A stretch of DNA of 64,000 bases from Helicostylum pulchrum (taxonomy: Eukaryota; Mucoromycota; Mucoromycetes; Mucorales; Mucoraceae). The notes below the pieces were generated by a model. The model did not search any database and had not been told where the DNA came from. It saw only the letters and a program-made list of their open reading frames with translations. Shown here in pieces: positions 25,404-35,767 of the stretch. Each line of letters begins with the position of its first letter. Position 1 is the stretch's first letter. The stretch covers positions 62,001-126,000 of the forward strand of contig JAIXMO010000023.1 in the NCBI GenBank assembly GCA_025677825.1. The letters are read 5' to 3'. Position numbers and translations under genes: made by a program.

Positions 25404-27085
25404 TTATGATTTACTTACGCGAGCACGAAGAGCAGCCATACGATCTTTAACAGTACCAACAGGTTTAGGCTTTGGCTTCTTGCTTTCTTCCTCAGCTTCA
25501 CTAATTTTTTTATGTGTTTCTAGCAATGCCTTGATTCCTGCAGGAAGATGAGCTTGATTAATCCAATCTTTTTTATCCACGACTAAAGATAACCTGGGTA
25601 ACTTTATTTCTGGAACCGTTGCATCAGGCTTTTTTTTTAAAAAAAAGAGGACTTAATTATTTACATTTGTATATATATTTTTTGGATAGTGTACCTCTTT
25701 ATGTGTGTTGAAATAATTATCTAATCCATTTTTAAGCAGATCAGACCGTTGTTGAAAATCTTTACCTACTAACGGTACTTGCCACTGGTTATCAAATTGA
25801 ATGGAAAACGCCTCAGTTACTTTTCCACCAAAATCTCTCAACTCTTTTGCCTCTATTGTGTATAAATTAGGTGCGATGTACATGACTTTACATATATGGG
25901 CAATGGTGACACTTTTTCGCGTAGAGTTTCGAAGAACAGGCTCAATTTGATGGTATAAAGTAGGCTTACTACGCGCCATGCGATCGGTAATCACTATATC
26001 AAGCGCTTTACGGAGTTTCGTAAGCGTTAATTTCTCTTCTTCTATACGGAGTTTATCGACTTCGGTAAGGTAGGTTTTGTAAGGTGCAGAGGAGGAAGAA
26101 GATTCGGCGTATACTGGAGGTGTGTAGGGCTCTTCGGTGAGGCCGGAGGGTGGTGAGGGTGAGTCGACCGGTGGTGTATCGTAAGTAGCGGCGGGTTCTT
26201 CTGCTTCGTCGTTTGATTTATCTGATGCATAAAAGAGATCGTCGGCAGCAGCAGCGTTGTTTATGCTTTTAACAGCAGGTTCTTCTTGCTCAATCGTATC
26301 GTTTGCCTTTCTTTTTTTGACTACAATTTCTTTTGTTGTGATTTCAGCTTTTTTTTCTTTAATATCAACTTGATTTTCTTTGATTTCAACTTGTTTTTCT
26401 ACGACTTCAACTTGTCTTTCTGCGACTTCAACTTGTTTTTCTACGGCTTCAACTTGTCTTTCTACGGCTTTGACTTGTGTCTGTTTAGCTTTAATTTTCT
26501 TATTTACGGCTACTGGTTTGGTTATAATCTCCTCAACTGGTGCGTCGGTAGTATCTTGTTTAGTTTGAAGGTGATTTTCTTTGATTGTATTATGGACTGA
26601 TGAATGAATAGTTTTATGCTTCTTTTTTGTTTCTTTAGGTAAACCGTCTGCTTTACGTTTTGGTGGGTTGATGTCAGTCTCCTCGTTGTCAACAGGTTGT
26701 AAATTCAATAAAGTTTGCTTCATCGTTTTTGTTGCAATACGACCACTCTTTCTCACAGATTTCTATATTTTTAATAAAAAAAAAAAAGAGGTTGGTATAC
26801 ATGTAAAGAACTGGGGAAAAAAAGAAGCTTACCTGCACTTTGGTAGGTTCGAAATGGACCTAGTTATAGTATTAGTAACTGTATACATGATTCAATGGAG
26901 CACTTACCTCTTCAAATGGTCTAAAAGCAGTGGTTGCATCAGCGATTTTTTTGTTCTTCAAGAGCTCAGAAGATGGTGTGGAAGTGGCATTTTTCTATAC
27001 ATGTAGTATTAATGATAGTTTGTATGCGTATATGTATTTAATAAAATACCCTGCCACGAATTTGTAAACGAATTTGGTCCTTCAT
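25404..27085 (-). CDS. Cdt1-like DNA replication licensing factor
   Basis: Five or so exons start MKDQIRLQIRGR (27085). Short exons follow (ATSTPSSELLKNKKIADATT, then VHFEPTKVQ), then a long exon from KSVRKSGRIATKTMKQTLLN. The middle is Lys/Glu-rich with tandem heptads of VEKQVEV type, then an acidic/Pro region. The conserved part is KLTLTKLRKALDIVITDRM, KPTLYHQIEPVLRNSTRKSV and IAHICKVMYIAPNLYTIEA. This resembles the winged-helix Cdt1/geminin-binding domain (helix of the target, then a locus-of-lysine type HLAQIK.IYP motif). The C-terminus DWINQAHLPAGIKALL and DRMAALRARVSKS fits the second winged helix and tail. Cdt1 loads Mcm2-7 on origins with ORC and Cdc6. The call is inferred from motif pattern; an ACGCGT box at the start supports it. 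Confidence 0.55.
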
Positions 27086-27102
27086 ATTTAATATACAATT
27101 TT

Positions 27103-27108
27103 ACGCGT
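27103..27108. promoter_or_regulatory. MCB-type ACGCGT box before the Cdt1-like start
   Basis: A perfect ACGCGT lies 18 bp upstream of the minus-strand ATG at 27085. MluI cell-cycle boxes drive G1/S genes, including cdt1 in fission yeast. The sequence is palindromic and could occur by chance in this base composition. Confidence 0.4.
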
Positions 27109-27199
27109 GTTTTAAATACAACAGAGAAAGAAAGAAAAGGAAAAAAAAAAATCCAAACAAAAAAATTGTTTATTGTGACTGCTTCCTATTGGTATAATT

Positions 27200-28651
27200 T
27201 TAAAATGTCTTTCTGTGAATGATGTCAGGATCCTCTTGATACTCTTCAGCAGAAACCCACATCTTTTTAAATGTACTAAGAGAAGCTAAAATGGAACCAC
27301 CGATCCAAGTACTGTACTTACGCTCAGGAGGGGCATAAATTTTGATTTTAATATCTTTTAATGCGACCTTTTTAATTTCGGATAAAAGACGTTCACCAAA
27401 GCCTTTACATAATGTAGAACCACCAGATAAAACAACGTTTGAGTAAAGAGATTTTCTCAAATCAAGATCAGCACGGCCAATACAATCTACAATGACTTGG
27501 TGAACACCAGGGTATTCTTCTCCAATTAACTCGGGTTGAAATAAAATCTCTGGTGCACGGAATCTTTCAATACCAAGCTATATAGTTCAAGTCAGTAAAC
27601 ATATACTTACATTCAATGAATATATACTTTACCTTGATAATGTTTCCATCTGGTAACATAAAATCGTCAAGTTTACCACTCATTTCTTTTTCTTCCTTAA
27701 CAGGGTTCAATGCAATATAACAAGTTTTTTCTTTAATAATACGTACGACCTCCTTTTCTGCAGTTGTACGGAAATTGTATCCAGATTTTCTCAATAATAA
27801 TTGTAAAGATTCAGTGACATCTCTTCCGGCAATATCGACTCTACGAATAGCATGAGGAATAGCGAAACCTTCGTACACAGGTACAGCGTGTGTAACGCCG
27901 TCACCAGAATCGAGTACGATACCTGTAGTTCTACCGGAAGAGTATAAACTAAGCACTGCTTGGATCGAAGTGAATAAAGCAGGTACGTTAAAAGTTTCAA
28001 AAAAGATTTGTGCAGCTGTATCTCTATTAGATCGAGGATTTAAAGGTGCCTCGGTCAACAAGACAGGATGCTATTATATGTAGAGTATTAGGGGTTTTTT
28101 TTTTCTTTAGTAGTGTATGTGGTTATGGATGGTTTTACCTCTTCTGAAAGGGTTTTGAGTTCATCAGTATAAATATATTGCCAAATACGTTCCATATCTT
28201 CCCAATCATTAACGATACCATGTTCAATAGGGTATCGAATCTTTAATAATCCACGTAATTCTTGGGCTTTTCTTCCAATAAAAGTATCGCCTTCCACTGC
28301 ACCAGCCATCACACGAACGTGCTTTGGTCGACCCACCCTATGTAAATGTTAATTACGGGTTTTTTTTTTTTCGTTGTTGTTTGGGTTTTGCAAACTTACA
28401 TGGAAGGGAAAAAACATTTTGGTTGTTCCTCACCAGCGAAACCTGCTTTAATAACACCAGATCCCTATTAAAGATGAATAAATAAGTTGGATGATGTTTT
28501 TTTTTTCAAAAATAAAAAGGGGGAAGTCTTACATTATCAATCACTACAGGTTGATTCGTCAACACCTATTTTATTTTAAAAAAGAAAAACATTAGCTTTT
28601 TTTTTATATGATAGTAATTGAAAATAGTACATCATCAAATTCGGAATTCAT
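27200..28651 (-). CDS. ARP1: Actin-related protein 1 (centractin, dynactin)
   Basis: Five or more exons start MNSEFDD at 28651, then [11 protein letters not shown] and [16 protein letters not shown]. The actin fold continues with [71 protein letters not shown] and [20 protein letters not shown]. It ends [18 protein letters not shown] and IIHRKTF. These residues follow animal ACTR1A more closely than conventional actin, notably RVMAG and the HRKTF end. Arp1 forms the short filament of dynactin, which links dynein to cargo, nuclei and hyphal tips. Introns carry long poly-T tracts. Identity is secure. Confidence 0.95.
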
Positions 28652-28712
28652 TGGGATATATTGAACAGAAGAGCTATTAAGATAACAGGAGTAATTTGGC
28701 GGTTAAGCTGGG

Positions 28713-28746
<34 letters not shown>

Positions 28747-29135
28747 GCTCAACCAGTCCCGCTCACGTGAACACAATACATATGAAATTATTTATGCTCG
28801 TGTTCCTGAATTTGCTCTTTTTGACATTGTACTTACAGTGTATCTTTTTTTCTTGTGTGAACTATGCTGAAAAAAAGACCCTGTTTTTTGATTTACAGGT
28901 TTTTTTTTAGAAAAAAAAAAAGTAAACTCAGAAAACAATGATTCAGTAACCAAAGTTGGTGTCGGACAGCCGTATACAAGATCATTTTAAACGCGTTCTA
29001 GTTTATTACGGTAAAACTCAACAATGCTTTCAAATGTAAATATTTACATTCTTAAACTAAACATAAAAAATAAAATAAATAAAAAGCGCTTTCTTTTTCC
29101 TTTTTATTAACTTCAGTATATATACTTTTTTAAAA
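28652..29135. other. Divergent spacer between ARP1 and a small secreted-peptide gene
   Basis: Shared upstream region of 484 bp. It holds a T30 run (28716-28745), a CACGTG-like GCTCACGTGAACA sequence near 28760, and ACGCGT at 28991-28996. No gene is supported. Confidence 0.6.
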
Positions 29136-29374
29136 ATGAAGTGCCAAATCACACTTGCTAGTCTTTTCGTCATTTTTACGTCTATAGTATCTGCCATTCC
29201 ATTGCATCAGCGTACGCAATTAAACTCAATTTATACATAATCAATTTAAATAACAATAAGCGTATATATATATATTTAGAATGCAATCAAAATCTGGTAT
29301 GTCCAAAAGACCAGTACTGTCGCAAATCGGGTGATCTTGTGTATGGTACTTGTGAAGATCCTAAGCACGTTTAA
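29136..29374 (+). CDS. Small secreted Cys-rich peptide
   Basis: Two exons (29136-29211 and 29280-29374) join in phase to 57 codons, 56 residues. The N-terminus MKCQITLASLFVIFTSIVSA is a good signal peptide, with a likely cut after the Ser-Ala. The mature part of about 36 residues has four cysteines (QQCNQNLVCPKDQYC and YGTCEDPKH), enough for two disulfide bridges. The intron (29212-29279) has a GTACGC donor and a TTTAG acceptor. A TATA-like stretch lies about 20 bp before the ATG. No family is recognised. A role as an effector, antimicrobial peptide or wall component is possible but not shown. Confidence 0.65.
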
Positions 29375-31050
29375 CCGCTTTAGAAAATAAAATCTCATTT
29401 TACGCCAGCAAAAAAAAAAAAAAATTAAAATATTAAAATAAAATGTGTGTATACGATTTAGTTAATTAAGGCACATTGATATCTTTTTTTTTTTACACGT
29501 TGTATATGCTATTACGTGCGTTTTTTTTAAACATCGAGATCGATAAATTAAAAGACATGTATAGTGTCTGAACTCCCCCTTTAAACGCGCATGCTAAAAA
29601 GGAGAGAGAAATAACGCAAACTGCGACTTTTTGCAAAAAAAAAAAAAAAAAAACTATTGATTATTACACCCTCTTCCGTTGTATTGGTTCTACGGCTTGC
29701 AAAAAAGTGACGAATATGTACTCAGCTACAACTGACATTTCTAAAAATGAGTGGGTAAGTGTAGACCCGCGTAGCTGACCTTTTTATAATTATAGTCTTG
29801 CAGCACTTTTTTTTTAAAAATACTATATTTTGTACATGAGCTGTATCTCGCTTAAAAAGAGGATACGTATGAATATATTACTGCTGGCGTATATATATAT
29901 GTGTGTAGATTGGGTTATACATACATGTGAAGTCTGGGGGGGGGGGTTTGTGTTTACATTTTTTGTTACCAAAGCACATTTAAAATTCCCTGTATGTATG
30001 CTCGTAAGTTTAAAAAAAAAAAGATGCGCGTTTTGCGTTACCTTGTAATTACAAACCGTTACATCATGTTTCTTTCCGATTTGGCTTAATAATATAATTC
30101 AAACTACTAAAGAGATGTATATTTAATAATTAGGCTGAAAGGGTATTCTTATAATACTCGGTCATTTTTACGGAAACATTCCTAGTGGATTTCGCCTTTC
30201 AAAACAATTTTAATTCGGATAAAAAAAGGGACATTATCTAAACAAACTATATTGTTTCTACTAAGAAACACAAAAAGGACTTTGCATTTACATTAATAAC
30301 TGAAACACTAGAGTGTCAATGATCTGGATGAATGCGGGTTTTGTTTTGTGTGAGAAAGTTGGCTGAATTAAAGTCAGATGGCTACAAAAGATCAACGTGA
30401 TTGCTTGGGCTAAAAGTTTCCATTTTTTACTACAACTCCATACAGCCAATGTTTTAAAGTTTTTTAAGGGTTATTTTTAACCTAACATTTGTTGTATGAG
30501 ATTCATCGGCCAGTTAAACTCCAAGTTTCTCTTGATAATTGGCGTCATTGTCAGTTCATTTTACCCAAAGAAAAAAAAAAGTATTCTGTCGTCATTACTA
30601 CTGGTTATCTAGTCATTCGGAAAGGCGTATCCGGGTACGCCGTAATCACCGAATCTCACACTCTTTTCAAAATTATTGAATAGTTTATGCTGCTTTGTAT
30701 GTATCACGAGGTTTCAATGTTGATTATTTGTATTTGTCGAATTAAGCAGGATTCGGTTTACTTGACTATTATGCAAAATATAAATATCGATTGTCTTTCA
30801 TTCGTACTTTTTCATTAGCTTGTAGTACATACGTTTCCGCAGCATTGACTTGCGCAAAAAAAAGTCCGTAAACTGCGGATCCATCATGCTATAAAGCCCG
30901 TTTTTTTTTATTACGGAAAGCCTTTTATGTGGGTGGTTGCATAGCCTCAAAGTTTTAAGTCACACTACATTTAATTTTGACGCACAACCGTAAAATGACA
31001 CAAGAAAACTTTTTTTATTACTTTTTTTAAAATCCAACCCACACACGTAT
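29375..31050. other. Intergenic region, about 1.7 kb
   Basis: AT-rich DNA with A, T and G homopolymers (G9 or longer at about 29936). At 29717 a short ATG-initiated stretch ends in a perfect GTAAGT donor, but no in-frame second exon could be found. Open stretches at 29830-30048 and 30489-30683 have no recognisable content. The last 150 bp are the promoter of the hydroxylase gene. Confidence 0.45.
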
Positions 31051-31725
31051 ATGCCGAAAGCAAAGAAAGATAAAAAATCCACTACTACGAGTGAAGAAGT
31101 TAAAGCCACGGGGTTTCCTAAGCTGGAACAAAAGCAGTATTTAGAGATTACGGAATTAGAAGCACAACAGATCTACATTATACCTAATTTCTTGCACGGC
31201 AAAGAATGCGATTCGCTCATAAAATATTTCGAAACTAATTTACCGCCCAAGGCAAGCCCTGGAGGTAAACCAAAGCGCGGGGAAGCGTTTCGTAACAATG
31301 ACAGACAAGCTTTACAAGATGCGGGATTGGCACAAGAAATATGGAATGGGATGGAAAAAGTGGTCCAAGAGTCAAGTATCAGTAGGACGAGAGTACCAAG
31401 AGGATTAAACTCTAATATTCGGGTTTACCGGTATAGGAAGGGTCATTCTTTTGGTGCTCACTATGATGAGAGTGTACAAGATAAAGTGACGGGGCTATGG
31501 ACAGATTGGACCCTCTTGATCTATTTGAACGAGGATATGGAAGGTGGCGAAACAGTCTTTTACAAAGATTCGACCTATAAGAATCGGAAACCCGACCCGA
31601 TTGTAGTACAGCCAAAAAAAGGTATGGCTTTGCTTCATCGACATGGTACACACTGTTTATTACATGAAGCAATGGAAGTAACGGGTGGGAGTAAGTGGGT
31701 CCTTCGCAGTGATGTATTAGTATAG
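31051..31725 (+). CDS. 2-oxoglutarate/Fe(II) prolyl-4-hydroxylase-like dioxygenase
   Basis: A single-exon gene of 224 residues. After a Lys-rich N-terminus (MPKAKKDKKSTTTSEE) comes the P4H double-stranded beta-helix. The Fe ligands are His and Asp in SFGAHYDESV and a distal His in LLHEAMEVTGG. The 2OG-anchoring basic residue is in SKWVLRSDV. The segments IYIIPNFLHGKECDSLI and WTLLIYLNEDMEGGETVFY are typical of this fold. The protein has no signal peptide, so a cytosolic or nuclear role is likely. Fungal members of this group hydroxylate prolines or act on other substrates; the target is unknown. Confidence 0.88.
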   Translation: MPKAKKDKKSTTTSEEVKATGFPKLEQKQYLEITELEAQQIYIIPNFLHGKECDSLIKYFETNLPPKASPGGKPKRGEAFRNNDRQALQDAGLAQEIWNGMEKVVQESSISRTRVPRGLNSNIRVYRYRKGHSFGAHYDESVQDKVTGLWTDWTLLIYLNEDMEGGETVFYKDSTYKNRKPDPIVVQPKKGMALLHRHGTHCLLHEAMEVTGGSKWVLRSDVLV

Positions 31726-32627
31726 GATGATTCATGCGTAAATACAGCAACAAATGATAGTATCGTATTTTATATTTTGGTCCTCCAGTGAAATAAACTC
31801 TGAAACGTTTTATTATATTGCAACAATGTAACCATCTAGTACGGGGATATAAATAATCCCACTTGTACATAATAGATATATATTTTTTAAGGGGTCAAAT
31901 ATATCTTTGTAACCAGTCATAGCAAAGTGTGAACCATATAATAAATTATATTGCTGTTGTTACTTCTATTATAGATCGGTATACGATTAGACGCAAGCAC
32001 TAAAACTAAACAATACATTGTAAATATAACATTGAGGAACAATGGTAAATATAATAGGTTTAATGAAAAAGGTCATGGCGTGTAAAAAAAAAAAAAAAAA
32101 AAAAAGGGATTCTCGGAATAAGAAGGTGGTACAAGCATGAACAATTTTGGTAGTTTGTTATTCTTTTTACAATCATAATTGAATAGTTCAAATCGTTATG
32201 AAACGAACAGATGATAGACTAGCATTTGTGGCTTCTGCTTGCTGCTACTCTATTTCTCCCAGGATCATATTGCTCTTAACTTTTTAGATACTCTATACTC
32301 TCTCTCTTTCTTTCTTACCTTTCTTTTTTTCTAAAACGTTAGAAGAGAGGGATAAAAAGTCACGCGTTCCTTTTAATGTGCATATCGGTTATAACAAGGA
32401 GTGCCAGAGTAATTGCGGGATAAATAATATGGTGCTATCTGTTGTAACGTGATACAGACCGCAGGTAAAAAAAAAAAACTCTGTCATCATATCAAAAAAA
32501 AAAAAAAAAAGGTATTTATAGTTGCCCATCTCTTTTCTTTTTTCTGTTGCTCTCTTTTTCTTTTTATTGTCATATTTACAATAAAAATATATCTATACAC
32601 ATATATAAACTCATATATTATTCCTCT

Positions 32628-32658
<31 letters not shown>

Positions 32659-32685
32659 TTATAACAAAAAAAAAACTATTTAAAT
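31726..32685. other. Intergenic region and long leader of the forkhead gene
   Basis: Holds poly-A runs, ACGCGT at 32362-32367, and a CT dinucleotide repeat at 32631-32651 about 35 bp before the forkhead ATG. CT tracts near starts are common in fungal promoters. Nothing else is supported. Confidence 0.6.
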
Positions 32686-34374
32686 ATGTCTGATAAAAAG
32701 CAATTATCTCATATGTCACAATTTTCAATCATTCGTGAATCACCAGGAGATTCAAAGTTACACGATAAATCCGGCACGAAAAAGCAAGCTCAACAACAAA
32801 AGACTTCAGAACTCAAGTTTAAGATTGAACCTATTGGTATTCAACCCGAAGACGATGATGACCTTGAAACTTGCCCTTCAAGAACAAGATCTTCTTGGCC
32901 TCATCAAATCATTCCTTGGTGGAAACCAGCTGATCGCTTTGAAAAGCCTCCTTACTCTTATGCCACTCTCATTGCCCATGCTATTTTGACAAGTAAAGAT
33001 GGTCGTTTAACATTAAGTGATATCTACAAGTGGATCTCGGAAGCTTACCCTTATTATAAGCGTGGTGAAAAGGGCTGGCAGGTAAAAACAAATTGAACTT
33101 TTTTTATGCAGTATGTTAACATTTTCTTTAAAAATCTTTAGAATTCTATTCGTCATAACTTGTCATTAAACAAAAAGTGGTTTGTTAAAGTAGATCGTCG
33201 CCCTACTCAAGCTCATCCCGGTAAAGGTGGTTACTGGACACTTCAAGTAAACATGGAAAAGATCTTTGTTGATAACCTTTCACAAGCTGGTGGTCACAGT
33301 AGAAGACATCATGATATGGGAATGTACGGCTCTCTCTCTACTCAATACTATCGTTCTTCTTCTTCCTCTTCTTCTTCTGACGATGAAATGTCAGTGAATA
33401 ACATGTTTCCTAATATTCTTATTACTGTTCCTGGTGATTACGAAGCCAAAAAGACCAAGCCAACTAGCTCCAGTAACGTTATCTCTGCTCCTCGAATTCG
33501 AAATATGACTTCACAAGAAAAGCTGGCGCTTTCATCTACTGCTGCAATTACACCTAAAACGGATCCAAAGAATTTCACGATTCGATTTACTTCTACTTCT
33601 TCCGATTTAAAGCGTCGGAAGTCTTCCGATCCCCCAAGACCCGCTCCCAAAGCCGGTAAAAAACACACGCCTGTGGAGCCTGGATCTTCTACTAGCGAAG
33701 ACCGAGAAGATAGTGCGGTTGAAATTGGCGATGAACATACTACCAAAAGAAGAAAATCAACAACAATTGACACCATCACTGCGTCACCCACTTTGGGTTA
33801 CCCTACTCTGTCGTACAACCCAATCAGACCCGTAGATGTGATCGGCACAATGTCTTTTAATAATGATTTTAATCCCGATTTCAGTTCGGGTTTTGTTAAT
33901 GATTTCAATAATGATATGTGGATGTTCGAACCTGAAATGGCTACTACAAATGATATGTTACTTACCTCTGGATTCCCTCTCAACAGCGATAATGAAGAAG
34001 AAGCACGCAATCTCTTGGATGGCTTACAAAGTACTACTTTCGCTCCTCAACAAACTATTTCTCAGCATCATGATATGAAGACCATTGACCTTCAGTTTGA
34101 CGCATTTGATAAAACAATTCATTATCCTAACACCTTTTCAACCGAACACTTTTCTGACATCAACAATAACATGTACATTTCTGATATTAGTTCGTATAAT
34201 ATGGAGCAGTATATTGACTTGAGTGGAAGCACAATCATCGATAATACACAGCAACCATCTGATTTACTGCTTGAAGATGAAGCAATAACCACTAGTTACT
34301 GGAAGGATAACGTAACTTCTTGCTATATGAATTTTGATTTTACACCTATGCCTTTTGTTGTTAAACACGAATAG
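32686..34374 (+). CDS. Forkhead (FOX) transcription factor
   Basis: Two exons (32686-33081 and 33142-34374) give 542 residues. The forkhead domain sits near residues 84-190. It begins FEKPPYSYATLIAHAILTSK, continues RLTLSDIYKWISEAYPYYKR, and crosses the intron at KGWQ/NSIRHNLSLNKKWFVK, the signature of recognition helix H3. It then ends HPGKGGYWTLQ. The intron splits the domain exactly before NSIRHNLS. The C-terminal 350 residues are disordered: Ser runs, basic RRKSSD and KRRKST (possible NLS), and an acidic/aromatic tail rich in Asn and Asp that could activate transcription. No FHA domain is present, so it is not Fkh1/Fkh2-like in layout; it resembles the single-forkhead Hcm1/Sep1 group. This subgroup is an inference. 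Confidence 0.92.
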
Positions 34375-35060
34375 TTTTTTATTTTATTTTTTACATTATG
34401 TATTTACTATATATCTATATAGACCAATTCCCCTAAACTATACCTTTTTTTCTTCTTTTTTTGTCCTCTTGTATATTCTTTTTCTCTTCTCATTTACAGT
34501 GTAATTTAACAAATAAACATATCATCTCATATTATTAAATAACATTTGCTATTTCTGGTAATTTGCTAAAAAAGGAAATTCCGATCAATAACATTGCATG
34601 TATCACAAGAATTCATCAGATACTTTTTCGTAAAATACTATCCTTGGATGTTCCCACATTTTATTGTGTCTTGTTACCGCTATTTCTAAAATGAAATCGA
34701 TCATTCAGGTTTTTTTATTCAATAGAAATCTGATATATATATATATAAAAGACTAGCAGGTCGTAATATACGGAAAAAGGAGAGGTAATTAGCATGTTAC
34801 TCTGCGCTAATAAAAAAGCGTCTTCTCTCTTTCTTTCAAGTAACTTGTTTTGTAAAATAAAGTACATCAATCGATATTATTTTTTTGTGGCGTAATCATG
34901 TTTCAATCTTTCATGTTTCCCTTTTAGCCTCATTTTTCGGTGATCGAAATAAGATGTTTTCATTGTATGATTAAACATCAGGGAATGATTCTTTTAGTGA
35001 AAGTTATTCTTTAGGATGTTTTATTTAATACCAAAATTAAAAAACTGCATGTTATTTTAT
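34375..35060. other. AT-rich intergenic region
   Basis: About 690 bp after the forkhead gene with TA-rich microsatellite (near 34733-34745). No gene, RNA or repeat is supported. Confidence 0.5.
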
Positions 35061-35712
35061 ATTTTCTCAATAACTGGTACGTTGGGCCGTTACCTTTTAA
35101 GCCCTGTTAGAGGTTACGAACAAAGAAGAAAAATTAATAGTACCTGATTTAGCAACAAAGATGTCTCCATGCATCTACAAACGACCAAGTTGAATTTTCG
35201 TGTTGAAGAATTGGGAGTAAATTATGGCTAGTAAATGGTGTTGGTGATGAGGCTGCCGATGATGAAGGGGCGGATGAAGGTATTGCTGTTGCTGAAGGCT
35301 CCACTGACAAACAATGCTTCTTGCAGAACCTCTAGATCCACTTGTTGCCATAGCTCACTTTTTGATTGAACAAAAACAGTCTTTGATATCTATGGAATTA
35401 CGGGAGGATACCACTATCCAAACGATTTTCAGGTTTGCAAACGAAATATTTGGAAATGACATTGGAAAATATGATAATATAGTTGATACACTTCAATATG
35501 TTTGTACCCAGTCTCGGTAGTAATTACTTAAAGCAAGGAGCGCATTAGTTGAAGACGTTAAAAACAGCAATACATATATTTATAATTTAATAAATAAAAA
35601 CAGATTGGCATCTTTGTTACTAAATCAGCTACTATTAATTTTTTCTTCTCTGTTCGTAACCTCTAACAGGGCTTAAAAGGTAACGGCCCAACGTACCAGT
35701 TATTGGGAAAAT
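35061..35712. mobile_element. TIR element 1, about 652 bp, non-autonomous DNA transposon
   Basis: Near-perfect inverted repeats of about 100 bp lie at 35061-35163 and 35609-35712. Shared blocks include CAATAACTGGTACGTTGGGC, CGTTACCTTTTAAGCCCTGT and TAGAGGTTACGAACA. Only a few mismatches separate the arms, so the insertion is fairly young. Inside, 35314-35520 is an open stretch (AEPLDPLVAIAHFLIEQKQS, then TIQTIFRFANEIFGND). A Gly/Asp/Glu-rich run in another frame precedes it, as if a coding piece were frameshifted. No transposase motif is visible. Target duplication was not clear. Confidence 0.75.
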
Positions 35713-35767
35713 TAAACTACCTTTTTGGGAGAAGATGGTTAAATCACCGCGAGAACGGGTTCTTACA

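Noticed and set aside
29717..29761. First exon of a spliced gene (ATG-led, ending in GTAAGT)
   Set aside because: No in-frame acceptor and downstream coding sequence could be found in the next kilobase.
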